Part shown: positions 13,581 through 27,000 of the stretch, one piece after another
Layout of the letters: every line of letters begins with the position of its first letter
Numbering within the stretch: position 1 is the stretch's first letter
Assembly: GCA_027574665.1 (NCBI GenBank)
Contig: CM050655.1
Span: 14,069,170-14,133,169 of the forward strand
Reading direction: 5' to 3'
Source of the DNA: Rhynochetos jubatus
Taxonomy: Eukaryota > Chordata > Aves > Eurypygiformes > Rhynochetidae
DNA length: 64,000 nucleotides
The notes under the pieces: model-generated
Databases searched by the model: none
Seen by the model: the letters and a program-made list of their open reading frames with translations, nothing else
Told to the model about the DNA's origin: nothing
Program-made: the position numbers and the translations under genes

Positions 13581-16500
13581 TAGGTCAGAACTGACCAACC
13601 TTACGTTGCTGAGCTCAGCACAGGCTTCCCCAGGTAGGGAAAGCACACTGCTCTGCAAGCTGGCTCCACGTGAGGGCAAATTCCAGCCCCACTTTGGGTA
13701 AGGGGATGGGTCAATCACTGCATTATCATTTTATGGCTTGGGTTCACGTAGCTAACATCAACAGTCCATTACTGTGGGATTATCTTTAGATATCTAAAGA
13801 GGCTGGACATGATTATTCCAGACAAGTGATTATCAAATGCTAGAAATAATTATAACACCTAAATTGCCAGAATGTGCAGAGAGGCTGTTCTCCATGTTAT
13901 TGTCATTTAATCCAAATAATGGTTTATTTGTGAAAAACTAAAAGATAATTAAAAAAAAAAAAAAGACCACAGTTCTACAGAAGCAAGTCACCACTGGAAA
14001 AAGATGACCAGAAGCAATATTTATCGTTCCAAATACAGTTAAAGACCATTTGGCTGGGAAAAACAGACCACAGCAGTTTTGGTGTAAAAGGCATTTTAAT
14101 TCATTTACAAAAAGCTCACAGATGTGGTTTAGACAGGAGTTGCTCAAGTTGCAAATACGCCTTGCTCCGGCAAGTCCATTTCTTCCCAAAGGGTAGGTCG
14201 CTGCATGGAAGAGCAAAAAAAACCAAAAAAACCCAAAAAAACCCCAACAAAACCAAGCAGCCTTGGGAATATAGGAAAACCAGTTTTCACTCCGAGCTAG
14301 AGTTGAGTATTTTTATCCTGAAACCAGCCTAAACTGCTTCTTCAGGAAATTATCAAAGGAAACACAGCTGAGGCTTCTGAAAGAGCGAGAGGGGTTAGGA
14401 CGCATTTTGGTCAACAGTTCTGGGCAACTACAAATTGAGCCAAGAACATGGAAGATGTTGCTGTTAATACAGTCAAGCCCACTTAAATTGAGTTCCTAAG
14501 TTCTTTGACAGTTCTTCGAACTGAAACTCAAAATGAAACTCAGAGTGAGATCAAGCCCTTCCTGACTGAAACCTCCGAATTACGTACAGGTCAGCATCAG
14601 ACTGATCCTAAAAACAACACTCAAGGAGTAAAGCTGCATTTATGCATTTCCATAATGCCGAGAAGACTTTCATGAACGTGTATATAACATTTTGGTGTAG
14701 CTCAGCTGCTTAGCAATCCTTAAAAGCCAGCCTCCTTTGCCCCTACAGAATTTGTGGACCAGGCAGGTTTACTGTTATTCAATGTCGATCCATGACACAA
14801 TTTAAAGTGATGCTATGGGGAAGAGAACTGTTTCAGAGGGAAATAAGGAAGAACATCCAGGAGAGAATCTTTGGAAACAAAATTGCTAGAAAGTGCACCT
14901 CAACTAACCTCATCAGCTATCAGTCCATTTTCATACTAACTACACTGACTACCTAAAGGCACAACCTGAGCTTGAATACGCAGTACGAGATGGCAACGGA
15001 GCCTTTCCCAGAGGCAGTGCTCAGCTGGAAAATTCAGCTAAGCCATAAGAGATGTAGCTACTTCAAGGAGCGTGCTTCTTGTCTCTTCCATTCTTTGTGA
15101 CCATTTCAATAGGTATTCTGCCAGCACAACCACCCTCAAGAAGTTTGATATACATGCCTATTGCAAATAAAGTTTGTATCAGCAAAGAAAAGTGAACTTG
15201 CTAGTTTATAGCTTATACTAATTCCTTGAGTGAAACAAGCTGCATCAGCAAAAGGCCGTTTTTGTTGTAGAACTACACCTACTCTAGCACTTTTGCCTGT
15301 ATTGAGTTGTAAATAAGTACAGTCCTTAACGACATTTCCATGATCATGCCAGTTTTATGTGTAGATCTCACTTCAGTTGATCTCATCCTCACTCCACAAA
15401 ACTCCGATCCTTGTAGCTGAGTGCCTTTCCTTCAGGTTTCAGAGCAATCACTCTGAAATAACAAAACTATCTGCCAAAAGGTGCATGCCTTTCGCATCAC
15501 GTAAAACCGAAGTTCAGGGAAGAGCAGGTAAATTTCCAGCTCAGATTATGAAACGGGAAGCATGTTTCAGCACTGTGGGAAAATGTGAAAGGGTTGTACA
15601 AGGCAGGGAGAAGTTACCAGCCTGATAGCTGATATACAGCAGCCACAGTTTAACTGAAATTTAAAATGTTAGCAATTCCCTAACTGCCAAAGAATTGTTG
15701 GTTTGGTAACCATTTCTTCTCCCACTCTTTTTTCCTCTTTTCCCCGGTTATTTACTGCACTGTCAAACCAGAACACAGGTCTATTCTGTCTCCTGCACAG
15801 GTTGAGCTATCTTCTAGCTTTCAAGAGAGAAATTACCATCAACACAAGAAATCAGATTATGGATTATTTTGCTGCTGAAGTCAATACTGGGATATGTAGA
15901 TGTTACTACTCATGCAGTATGTAACACAATCTTCCATCTCTAGTGTAATTAGGAAGAAAAAGGGGAGTTAAGGACAGGCCAGAAATATCTTAATCATCAA
16001 TGAAATCTGCAGCAGAAGCTTCTGGAGAGAGACACTAAGATTTCTTTTTCTCTCCCCTAGGGTCCTTGATTCATGCAGAACTGATCTCAAAACAGATTAG
16101 GCAAACAATGAAAATACACATGGGAAAACTCAATTGTAGACTCCAGTTTTACATGGTGACAACTGGTAAACATTTTTTCAAATTGCCTTAGTCTGTTAAT
16201 AATCTAAAGTCCTCTGAAGTAGACTGAAAAATTTTCCAAATACTACGATTGAAACCGTAGGACAGCTTGAAGTGGCAAAAATAACAAGGATGGCTTATGG
16301 TGATTCCACTGATAGAAAACCGAGAGGCAGAATTAGCCTTCAGTTTAAGGTAACAAACGCTATTTAAAGTGAGGTTTTTGAAAAACTATCAGTTGTTTGA
16401 CATGCTTTGTGAAAATCAACAGAGGCATTTCAGTATAAAGACAACAAATAATAAATACTACTTCACACTAGGACACAAGCTGTCATACCGCAGTCAGACA

Positions 16501-18384
16501 GACGTTGTGACTGTCAGGGTACTGCTCAAAGGCAGGGGGAGAACCAAGGCAGTGTTAGGGGAAAGTACCTATACATTAAACACAGAGTCTGAAGTAGGCA
16601 GGACTGAACTGCCGAGGAGATGCTCAGGCTACTACTTAGGACTCTACTAACACAAGAAATGCTTAACTCACATACAGCATTGTTTTATGATCAGACTCTG
16701 CCTCATTCAAATAAACTTTCTCTTTTCAATCCACTTTGGGTCACCCTGACACTTTTTGCAATTTGTACATCCTTAAACTGATGAAATGGCTGGAAAACCA
16801 AATGCATATTTCAAGTAAAGTATCTGTCACCCACTATTTTGGATGACTTGGGCAATCTCCGAGACTTCACATGGGTTCATACTGGTAACAGAAACTATCA
16901 CAGCTGGGAGCCAACACTGAGGATTAAATAACCTAAACACTGACAGAGGTCCCATTTTCCAGTAATCTGCATCAGCTTTGCTTGACTTGACACTAAGAAG
17001 AACACAGCAAAGAATCAGGATCAATGAATCTGGCACTGTGGAAAACTGCTTGCCTGACTGCATAAACTTCTTTTTCCTTGCTGTTTAATAAAAACCCATT
17101 AAACCGTAGGTATCTGAAGTCTTTGTGATCCAGCTAAATAAACAACAGTGAGTACTGAAAGGAGACATCCACTGCTCCCCATTTTTTCCAAGCTGTTATC
17201 ATGTCTTTGCCATGAAAGCAAAAATAGCAACAGATCGGGTACTTTCTCTTAAGACAGTTATACAACCTTTAAAACATCCATTTCCCTGGAGCCAGAAAGA
17301 ATCCCACATTTTCACCAGTGGGCAGCCACTGCCTGGGAGGGGTCCTCTCCTCTCCCACTACTAAGCAATTAACTCTAATCTACTTTGAACCCCTCCAAAA
17401 CGCTACAAACACTTTTATTCAGAAGGAAAACTGTCGATGACATGTCTGTCACTCGTATCCCAAGATAAGCACAGAAAACAGTGTAACGTCTGGCTTGCTA
17501 CTACAAGCTCATCATTTTTGCATCTGCTAGCAACAGCTGATGAGATCATTCACTAGACTGTCATGAAGTAAAAACATTAGCCACCCATACACTCAAGCTC
17601 TTGGATCGGAAGGGACAGCCCATCTCATGACACTCCAGGGCTGCCTGATGACTGACTTCCTTGCTATAGCTACATCTCTTGCTGCTTACTGCAGTGGGGG
17701 CCCTGGGAGATTCTTGGGATTTGTATGCCAAAGAAAGAAGTAGTACACCTGTAACTTTCACAGCGTCAAGATTTTGAAGCATTCCAGCTGAGGATTTAGT
17801 ATCCAGTGCAATTGCTCTATGAAACAGGAGTTACTTTTCCTGGAAGACAGGCATTTGTCTATTTGTCCTCCTTACTCAGAGGCCAACTTGTTCCAGCATC
17901 TATCCCAATTAATGTCAACTCTGATAACCCAAACTTTATCTAAAAATTAGTTTTATTTATGGGACTAATACCTACACACAGTTTAGTAGGAGGGACCACA
18001 TTGTCTTTTAACTTGCTAGGTTGTGCTATATGAGAACAATGGAGATGTAAAAAAAGAAACATGTATCTGTGTAATGGAAGGTCTTTCCCTTGCAAATGAA
18101 ATGGCTGCAGTGCATTTCCCTCTATCACTTACGTATAAGGTCTCATACAAGACATATTTTCGAGCAGCAGCATTTTATTAGCTTTCCTCTCTTTCCTCAC
18201 CCTGCATCACCGTGCCAGTGGTAAGAAAGTTGAGTCAGCATGGCACTACTTCAGAAGCCAAAGTCCGATCAGCTTTAACTAAAAATCAGTGGTAATAACA
18301 ACTTGTAATAATTTGAAGCAAATCGCTCAGATGCAACAGCCTCACAAAGACAGGAAACTGCTCTGAAGTGGGACTCAGGAAACA

Positions 18385-18445
18385 GACTCAGATAAGGTGA
18401 CTTGCCAAGCTCAGCTACAGGCTGTGCGCGACAGGGTCTAATCGC
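18385..18445 (-). repeat. Possible MIR fragment
   Basis: CAGATAAGGTGACTTGCCAA followed by GCTCAGCTACAG resembles the reversed MIR segment GTTAAGTGACTTGCCCAAGGTCACACAG. Short match, so only a tentative call. Confidence 0.35.
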
Positions 18446-18879
18446 CTGTCTACTGCACGTTTCAACTGGCACTGGATATCACACCCGTAGTATCCCGCAG
18501 TTCACACACATTACAGAATCTCTCACCGTGTTAATGACCACCAAGCACCGTCTTATAATTCGCAGTGAGACCACCAAGGTGCTGCACAACTATTTTCAGT
18601 GTTTCAACAGGTAATTGAAAACTAACTAGCAAAAGGTAAACCATCTCCCCTCTCTAGCACTATCCGCTGCTCAGGATAAAGCACAGAGGTGGTAAATACG
18701 AGTAACTGTTCAGTGTTACTGTCCCCACCCCTGGTCTGCAGAGGACATTCATTTCCAGGGATGCTGGTCCAGCACCTTCTGTGAGCACCACGTTGAGTCC
18801 GACCCCCCAGAGCAAGCCTGACATTTGCTCCAGACTGGTGTCAGCCCTCGGTGCACGCTGATTTACATACGTAACAAAG

Positions 18880-18915
18880 TGTCCTCAGTCCCTTACCTAA
18901 AGGAACACGTTCCCA
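18880..18915 (-). other. Candidate recursive splice junction (weak)
   Basis: The minus strand reads GTGTTCCTTTAG|GTAAGGGA with the junction between 18897 and 18896. The donor half is good. The acceptor has only a short pyrimidine tract and a TAG end. Confidence 0.25.
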
Positions 18916-21714
18916 CTGAAATAGCTGCAGAGCTTAATTTACAAGAGCAAGAGAGAGAAAAGAAGCCAAACAAAAGACACCTGGGACAGAACTGAGGAGA
19001 CTCCTCACAAAGATGCCAAGGAAACGCATTTCCACTCCCCCTCTCCAAAAAAGAAAAGGATTAATAGGAAGTAAAAACAAAACAAGCAAGAAAAAAACAC
19101 TTCAACCAGGTCGAATGTGTGTTCAAGTGGAGGTAAGAAACCACTTAAAGCTCTCACAGGATTATAAGCCCCTTTGACAGGTCTGATAATTTTCAAGGCC
19201 TAATTCCATTACAGTATGTGGCAGGCTGCAAGGGCACATTTTACTAACCATAGGCCACCAGGTCATGACAGATGTTGACAGAAAACATTAAAGGTTAAGT
19301 AGATGTAAGACCATAAAACATTTCAAGCTGTACAGAGCCAACAATGTCAACTAGCAACCACAGTGCTGTTTGAGAGAAGGAAAAAACACAGTTGGGTCTT
19401 TCCACCACCAGCAGCCCCAGGGAGCCCTACCAGAACCAGGCCCAGGACAGCCAGCACCGGGCCTGCTCACGTGACGTGACAATCCGCTTAGCTATATCAA
19501 AGCCCAAATTTCATGTTACTTAAATTCATGAAGTGCCGTATCAGATTAATTAAGGTGAAGAAAACATTCCCAGGCAATAAATTTCACCAGTCCTCTTCAG
19601 CTGGGCACCACCAGCAGCTGCTGTGCAGGCAGCAGTGACGGCAGTGTCACAGAGGGGCAGCCAGGCAGGAGACACCCTGGCACCCAAGGTCAGCAAACCT
19701 TCAACTGCCTCTGCGCTAAACCACAGCAGCGTAACAGTTCCGCATTCTGACTTTGGAAAGTAGCACTCAGATCCTCACAGTGATGAGGATTGAAGCCAAA
19801 AGTTGCAACAACCTAGCAAGACATGGTAATTTTTTCTTAAATGCCCCCCGAAACTTAGTAAGAGCAGCAGTGTAAACACTGCAAGTGGCAAGGCACTCTT
19901 AACTCTGCCCCACAGTATTTATGCAACTCATTTACACAGTTGCCATCTATGCAGTTGCAACTCCAACAACTAATTTTGATTGCTCATTCCTTAAAATGTG
20001 TCTAGATACAATGACAATGGCCATAACCACAGAGTTAACCTCATTCCAGCCATTAAATAGAAAACCTGGTATTTCACATTCCAAACTGGTTAATGGAAAG
20101 GAAGATCTCGCCCAGATGGTTGCCTGTGTGTATGGAAAAGGCTTGGAAGCTGCTCTGCATACACTCTTCTACAAGGCACGATGAGGATATTCACAAATAG
20201 ATCTTCACGCTTTTCTTTCCTTGTTTTAAAGGAGCTCTTCTGACTGACATCTATCTAGATAATAAATTGCCAACACCACAAACAATTAAATTAAAAGCTG
20301 TTCAATATGTAAGGGGTAGGGAGTTGACTACTGACCAAATCTGACATACAAATAGCTTGCTAATTTGTCAGCAAGCCAAAATAAATGGAATGGGCTGGCT
20401 ACAGGTGCAGGTAAATGCCTCAGAAAGAGACATCAATAAATCATTTAGCTCTCTAACATTTTAGATTACAGTCATTTAACAAGGACATTTTTGCCTTGGC
20501 AACATGATTCGTGAGTGCTTCAAGTGAGCCCTTTTAAGTCAACACTTCAGATGGGACTTCAAAACTTACTTTTTCTGATCTCTTATAATCCACTCAATTC
20601 AGCAGAATTTATAAACCGTATCTTCTATTCTGTTTATTGCAAAACACATAATCCAACATCATGGGGCATTACACTAATGGTCAACTAACTCTCCAAGTCC
20701 AAACCTCTTGATGTGAGAATAAATACCCCCTGATATTTTCTGTAGATGGAGAGACAAAGCAGCAGCTTGCTGAATGTCAGGCAAGCCAGAAGGCCAAGAT
20801 CCGAGTCTCGCTAAATGTAAAAATGTCTATATGGAAGGGTGAAAACAGTGGGTCACTGTGTATTAAACATGTTCCTTACAAGTAAAATCACTTGGTCCTC
20901 AAAATTCTCCATCTCAAATGCTTCAAAAAACCAGCAACTGCCTACGTCCTCTTGCCACTCAACCACTATCTGCTGGGCCCTTTTTCTATGAAAACGATAC
21001 AAACAGCCACAAATACCAACAGACAGGATCCTAATTGCATGTTCAAAAGAAGGTCACACCTGTATTAAAACCAGGAACACAAATACACAAGGACCATCTA
21101 TGCTTCTATTTTTCAAAGAGCCTAAAGGTATATTCACAAGCCATAAAGTAATTTTGGAAAAAGATTAAAATCTCTGGCTTATAATGGACTAAGACCACGT
21201 AAAAGCTTACATGCACATTGCTGTTTTTAACCTGATTCTAATGCAACTTTAGCCTACTGAAGCGCATTTCCTGACAGCCACAAACTGCTTTAGACAGTCA
21301 CTTTAAGGACCTTCCAGGTAAACCGGCCAACTATAGGAATTTCAGTAGGAATAGCTGTAGGAATAATTAGAAAACATACATAGCCATTTTGAAAGCTGGC
21401 TGGAACAGGACAATTAAGCAGTGCTTGTCTATGTGCAAGAAGATGACATGGTTTAGAAGTTTCTTCCAGGCTAACCTCTTAATTGCCCTACTGCTACAAA
21501 AACAGCAGGAACGCATTTGGATGAAAAGGTGCATAAGAACACGAAGGGCTGGTGCTTACTTCCAAAAATATGCCATTTTATTACACCTAGGATAGCAAGA
21601 ATTTTTACACCTACAACCACAGCCAGTCACACTACCAAACATGCATTATAAATCAGAGCTAACAGCCAAATCTGGACAGAACCCCAGTTAGAGCGCCAAA
21701 GTTCACTAAGGTAT

Positions 21715-22092
21715 TACCAAACTTACCGAAAACACCACAGGGACGACACAGCCCTGTGGCACTCTGTCTGAGCAGGAAGGCTGGAGTTAAAACTAATGAC
21801 AGCAACAAAATGAGAACGTTGAGAAATATCTGTAGTAGACCCTGTGAACAGAACCAGGGAGACCTACAAGCTGCTCAAGGCAGTCAAGAAACAGCCTGTG
21901 ATCAATAGAAGCAAATACTGCTGGCAGATCAAGCAGGATCAAGACTACATAAGCCACTGCAATCTGTATGAATAAGTAAATCATGACAGGCTCCTCTGAA
22001 AGCCGTGGTGTTAGGGCCATGCTTGAAAAACTCAACTTTCTTAAACAGTTGGATAGTGTCAGTAGATAAGACAGTAAAAGCAGTGTTAACAC
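21715..22092 (-). pseudogene. Decayed L2-like LINE reverse transcriptase fragment
   Basis: The minus-strand frame reads LILLDLPAVFASIDHRLFLD, then a further LxxLVGLPGSV stretch. This follows the L2-clade reverse transcriptase motif A region (LxLLDLSAAFDTVDHSILLD), with the first catalytic Asp kept in LLDL. About 160 bases downstream, in another frame, RVPQGCVVPVVFS matches the motif B block GVPQGSVLSPLLF. The two motifs lie in the right order and distance, with frameshifts and substitutions between them, so this is an inactive copy. Avian CR1 normally has DFSKAFDTV here, so L2 fits better. L2 is long extinct in birds, which makes this an old remnant. It lies in the same direction as ZMIZ1. 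Confidence 0.75.
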
Positions 22093-25000
22093 CCTTCTTT
22101 GAAGTCTGGCTAGAATATGGATAAGTACGTGGAACTATGTATGAGGGGAAAAAAAAAGGCAGTATTTTTTTCTTTTCCTACTACTTACTAATACAGAAAT
22201 AAGGTTGTTAATAAAATGTTAAATATATTAAGCCACTAAACCAAACATCAGGTCAGTGAAGCTGGTTAGCAAAGCTAATTGAGTACCGAAGAGTCTCATG
22301 ACAACCTCCTATTAGCTCTCTGTGTCACCTTCTTGGGCTTCAGTAGGAAAAGAACCCCAAGAATAAGTAAAGGAGTGATTTTTATGAGCATCCCAGGTTG
22401 CCCTAGTTCTGCTTCTGCTGAACCTCTACTCACGTCATTTGTAACTCTGTTGGGTCAGAATGATTTTGAAAATCCAGTACAAATGGTTTTAATGATAAGC
22501 ACAAGAAAGAAGGAACCCACCCAAGTACTATAACATTATGTTCAAACAGCATTCTAACAAGCTTGTATTCACCAACAGTTGTGGGGTTTGTCCGCTTCCA
22601 GGATGCCCACACAGACAAGAATCCAGCTTGCCTACCTCCTGAAATTGAAGAGGTGTAAGGGGCACTAAGGAGGTACAAAGAACATCAACTACTAACAGGA
22701 AACTTCTGTTAGAGGATTAGAAGTTGATAAACAAACATTAAAGGTTATTTACCAAGTTGCTGAGAGCTGTACTTCACTTATAATAAACAACACAAATTAG
22801 GAGCTTAACTGGGTGTCTGAACATATTATTGGTGTTAATGAAGACAACCGAGAACAAAATTAACCTTTTTTTCTGGAATAGGTTGAAGTGCCATTGGTCG
22901 CACTGCATTACTGTCAGCAGAATGAGTGCCAGCAAGCTAAGAATGGGGGTTAGTGACACGCTTCGGAGAATGCAAGGCACTTGAGAATGACCCAGGCCAA
23001 GAACGGGAGAATCGCATAACATGTATTATAGGTAGGCTGAGTGGCAGCCTACCACACTGCCAAAGTAACTGCTGTCCCAGTGTCACTCATTTTATTTCGT
23101 AACTGTACCTTGTCTTGATTTTAAGGAGAAAATTCTTCAGGGAACTTCCAATTAAAAATGTGGAAAATAACCTGTTTCTGTTCTTTCTGGGCTTATCTCC
23201 TTACTGAATCCTCAGTGAAAGAGACTACCTACGTGCCAGACAGCCTGGCTGCTTTCTCATTGATGACGAACGGATATGCACTCTTCACCATGCCTTAAAA
23301 GCTATTACTGCTCTGCTTTACTGTGCATTGGTGTACCTCTGATAATTACTGAAACATCCATTTCATTTGAAGGCTAGCTCATCCTTTTACACTCTGGTTC
23401 AAAAGGCTTTGTTCAGTAACTTCAAATTGTTCTGATACTGAAGTGGATTTTTAGCTACTTCTTGAAAAACTCTTACATAACTAAAACATCCTTCTGCTAA
23501 AGCATTTTAGCAGCAGATACACCTGGTGGAATTTTTGTCCCTAGCCTGCTATTAGAATAGTCAAGAGAGAACACAATATATTTTTTCCAGTGTGTTAACT
23601 GTTAGCTATTTTTACAAGGATGTTTGTTTTGGTCACTCCAAAGAACCATCAGTAACTCCACACTACAGCAAAACAGATCCCATGTCTAGTGTTTGTTCAC
23701 AGAACTTTCTGGTTTTCTCTTCCAAGGCAGTACAAGCAAAACCACCACAGCGAACTCTAGGAAATTTAGAGGACAGGCAGTGGAGTCATTTATTACAGCA
23801 ATATTTTTAAAACTCCCAGGGTATGTCTAAGCTGCACCTCATGCTCTACCCTGAACGGTATCAGAGGTAGTAAACCATGAACTCAGCCTGCTCAGCTATC
23901 CACATGGCCCAGCTAGGCTGGAATCAGAAGATACTCTAGCTTGGATAGCGCTGAACTACAGGGCAGTAATAGCTGTGCAGCACTGGGAGGATGCCGCTTT
24001 TCCCCTTGAAGCAAAAGCCTTGCTGTCCAGCTGCTTACAAGCAGTTTCATGGTGATCTGTTAAGAGCAGCTTCTTCTGCTTGTTCCACCCAAGGCAAAAC
24101 AGAAGTTCTACTTGCAAGAGCGGCCTCAGAAGAAGGTATTTCCTGTAGTAGCCTCTGTTCTCAAACTGAGAGGAACACCAGCAGAGAGCATTTCCACTGA
24201 GATCTCTGGAACATAATTTTCGCAATATTCCTCACGGTAAGGTTCTGAGTTTGTGTGTTTCCCCTGGTTAGCTCCTTTGCTGTTTAATATAATGTTCCAG
24301 CTTTGCTTTTCTTGTGAGAGAAAAAAGCAATTGCAATTGTAAAATCCCATCGAGTGACAGTTTCCTGTTGGCTGCACTCTAGTAAGATTTTTCGCTGCTG
24401 TTGATCAGTAATATCCCTTTTGCTGGTGCCCTGGTCATGGGAAAGCAGCCTTGTGTTGTCACAGCTCCAGTAACAACTGAGGCTGACATGAGAACTTCTG
24501 TGTCCTCAGCTTACCTTGTGACACAGAGAAACACTATTCTCTTGTCTTAGTTACTCGTGTTGTAATTGGGGGGTAACGGGGGGTTGGATTCAGAGATTCC
24601 CTTAATCTAACTGCTATACTAACCTTTACGGCAGCAGAAGGCCTGTTCTGCCAGACCACTCTCTCTAAGTTACCTCACTGTAATTATTACAGTACCTGTT
24701 ATTACAACAACAAATATTAACTGAGCCCAAAGTACCCTCTAACTCTCCCATCAGTAGTTTGCACGCTCCTGTTGTTTGTTTTGCAACCAACAGCCATCCC
24801 TTGTGCACTACATAGGGACGGGCTTTCTTGGATGCTCCTGCAGCTTCCAGCGTGAAGGATCCAGGACCGAATGCTACCCTCAGCACAAGTAATACCAGGT
24901 GGAATGTATGCGTTTCACCGCAGTATGAACACAGCAACACTTCTGCCAGGACGGCTGCGACGCTGACACGCGCAGATTCGACACTTGAGCCCATTCTAGT

Positions 25001-25850
25001 ACAATCTACACAAGATTAAAGTCTAAAGGCTAGGTTTCCAACCTCTCTCATGATCGGTATTTTCAATTGTTACCATTAACCTGTACCGTGCACATCCAGC
25101 TGACTTCTTCACTACTGAAATGGCATTGCATTTCTAGACAAATTTCCCCAGAGATTATCTCCAGAAAGGGGTCAAGTAGGGTGGGTGGGAATGAAATTAA
25201 TGTTAAGTATTTTTTTAAATCAATTTTTTAACGGTAAATTTAAAACTGAGCCTTTGGTAACACTCTATTGTTGACTTAAACTCAGACTGAAGCATTACTG
25301 ATTTTTTCTGAAGTAAATTTACAAAACCCCAAAGTTTTGTTCCAAGCACACTAACTGCCATCTTGACTTAACTGCTAGGCAAAAAGAGGAACAAAATCCT
25401 GCTAAGCAGATCGGTGACAGTACAGAGGAAACATGGTTTTGCTCAACTGACAGGAGCTTCTACTTTTATGCATGATTAGTTGTCGATAATTACTTTCCTT
25501 ACCAATATAACTGTAATGAAGTTCTAACTTGAGGAAATATTAGAGGAAATCTTGGGTAACATAGGGTAATTTCAGTTGGAACTAAATTTTATGTACTTCT
25601 ATTTCCAAGTAGTTTAAGCCATGTTAATTGTTTCTCTTGGGTCATCCCAGACTAATGACCTGGTTATCTTAACCTGACTGAGAGGACTATCAGCAAGAAA
25701 CTGCCTCCACAGTAACTTTGCTCTCAAAGAACCTACAGATTTGCACAACAAACATCACCTGTAGTTTTATGAGCTAAGATTAGTTGTTCTTATAAATGGG
25801 GGTTCAAACTGGCCAGCTCACCTCATCAGATCTGTCTGCAGAGAGCGTTT
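22093..25850. other. Intronic sequence, no gene seen
   Basis: Intron of ordinary composition. Donor-like sites occur (for example minus-strand CACAAG|GTAAGC near 24.52 kb) without a matching acceptor and open exon. Confidence 0.55.
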
Positions 25851-25854
25851 ATTT

Positions 25855-26010
25855 CATCCAAAGTTGACAGATATGAAGGGATTTTTCAGGTGGATCTTAT
25901 CATGGGCTCCCCTGAACTCAGGGGAAGTTGTTTGTACAACTGAAGTCAACCCTTGTTTCCACAGTGACTTCAGTGGACACGGGATCACTGACACTACTTT
26001 AAGCAGTGAT
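25855..26010. repeat. Ancient amniote interspersed repeat remnant (CR1/L3-like 3' end)
   Basis: The blocks CCCCTGAACTCAGGGGAAGT and GTGACTTCAGTGGACACGGG resemble the repeated 'ACTTCAATGGGA...GGATCAGG' words of old CR1/L3-type 3' ends found across amniotes. The family name is not certain from memory. Confidence 0.4.
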
Positions 26011-26399
26011 TTTACCCTCTGAGGAGTTGCTATCTACAATAGCAAGTCTCTCCTCCCAGCAAACCATGCTGTCAGTGTCCGAGCTGCAATCAGATTCTTT
26101 GTGTTTCATTTTCCCTGTACATTAGTATATGCTATTTTATTCAATTTGAAGTTGTTACTTGCTTTAATCCAAGTAACTAAACCAAAAAATTAAACCAACA
26201 TCCCAAATTCCACTCTGGCATCACCAGTTTGAAACTTTCTGAAAACTCCATAAATCATCAGCCAATTAAATAATCTTTTCACCCAGGCAAAGAAACAAGC
26301 AAGACCCTTGCTATCACTCGACACAAGGGGCAAAAAAACTTGTCACCTTGAATACCCGAGGCTGCCACTGCCACTAGTACTTGTTCGGGATCCTCTCTG

Positions 26400-26960
26400 A
26401 AGCCACTCGCCACAGATGCGAGTTCCGCACGGCAAGGTGTTTAGAGAGACAGCAGAAGTGAAATGGAGGCAGCAGCGTTGTCACCGCTGCTGGCGGCACA
26501 GCGCGTCACGCTCTGACAGTGCCAGGCGGGCTGAAGTTGGAGAACGCCGCCGGTACCCGCTGCTGCCGTCTGGGTTCACGACTGCAGCTCCCATTAACAA
26601 CGTCCCTGGGGAAAACTAAGCGGGTCGCCCCCTGCGCTACAGCGACGGCCAGCTAAACCAGCAAGCCGCAAGTGCCCTCCTCGCGTCCCAGTCTCCCCGG
26701 GGCCGGCACAAGGGAGGGCGGCTGCAGGCCAGCCCGGCCCCGCCGCCGGCGGAGCCCCCCGCCCCGCCGTACCCACAATGCACCCTGGCGCTGGCACACA
26801 CCGCACACACTCACGCGCTGCCGGGCAGGCTGCGCGACGCGCACCCCCGTCCCCACCGCCACCCGTCCCACCCCCCCCAGCACCAACTTACCCACAAGTT
26901 CTATCGCAATCAGACAGCCCTAGTCTCCTCCGCTCCCCCGCCTCGCTTCTGCCGCAGAAA
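26400..26960. promoter_or_regulatory. Intragenic CpG island A
   Basis: A sharp rise in GC and CpG against the AT-rich intron, with clusters such as CCCCGCCGCCGGCGGAGC near 26740. It lies just 3' (on the minus strand) of a strong GTAAGT donor at 26892 and contains a ZNF143-type motif. This is what an active CpG promoter or its first exon and intron start looks like. Because the host gene runs minus, it could serve as an internal ZMIZ1 promoter, or as a promoter for an antisense RNA. Confidence 0.7.
26770..26788 (+). promoter_or_regulatory. ZNF143/STAF-type motif
   Basis: TACCCACAATGCACCCTGG follows the ZNF143 core CCCAnnATGCA, a site typical of bidirectional CpG-island promoters. It is a single-motif match; occupancy is unknown. 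Confidence 0.45.
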
Positions 26961-27000
26961 GGGCCACATATGTCTGCGAGCACTTCTAGGCAGAAGCCAG
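26892..27000 (-). other. Candidate non-coding first exon ending in a strong donor
   Basis: On the minus strand GAACTTGTGG is followed by GTAAGTTGG, a near-consensus donor (exon edge at 26892). The upstream GC-rich stretch has no in-frame coding sequence, so it would be a 5' untranslated first exon. The 5' limit is unknown; 27000 is only a guess. A CCAAT box is present at 27198-27202. The predicted intron would run left into the ZMIZ1 intron. Confidence 0.4.

Larger units (their letters stand above)
13581..21714. other. Intronic sequence, no gene seen
   Basis: AT-rich intron. It includes an A/C-rich tract at 14216-14255 and a possible MIR piece near 18.4 kb. No exon with paired splice sites and a recognisable product was found. 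Short open frames are under 100 codons. Confidence 0.6.

Noticed and set aside
13783-13802. 16-bp palindrome CTTTAGATATCTAAAG
   Set aside because: Same reason; no transposon ends or regulatory context.
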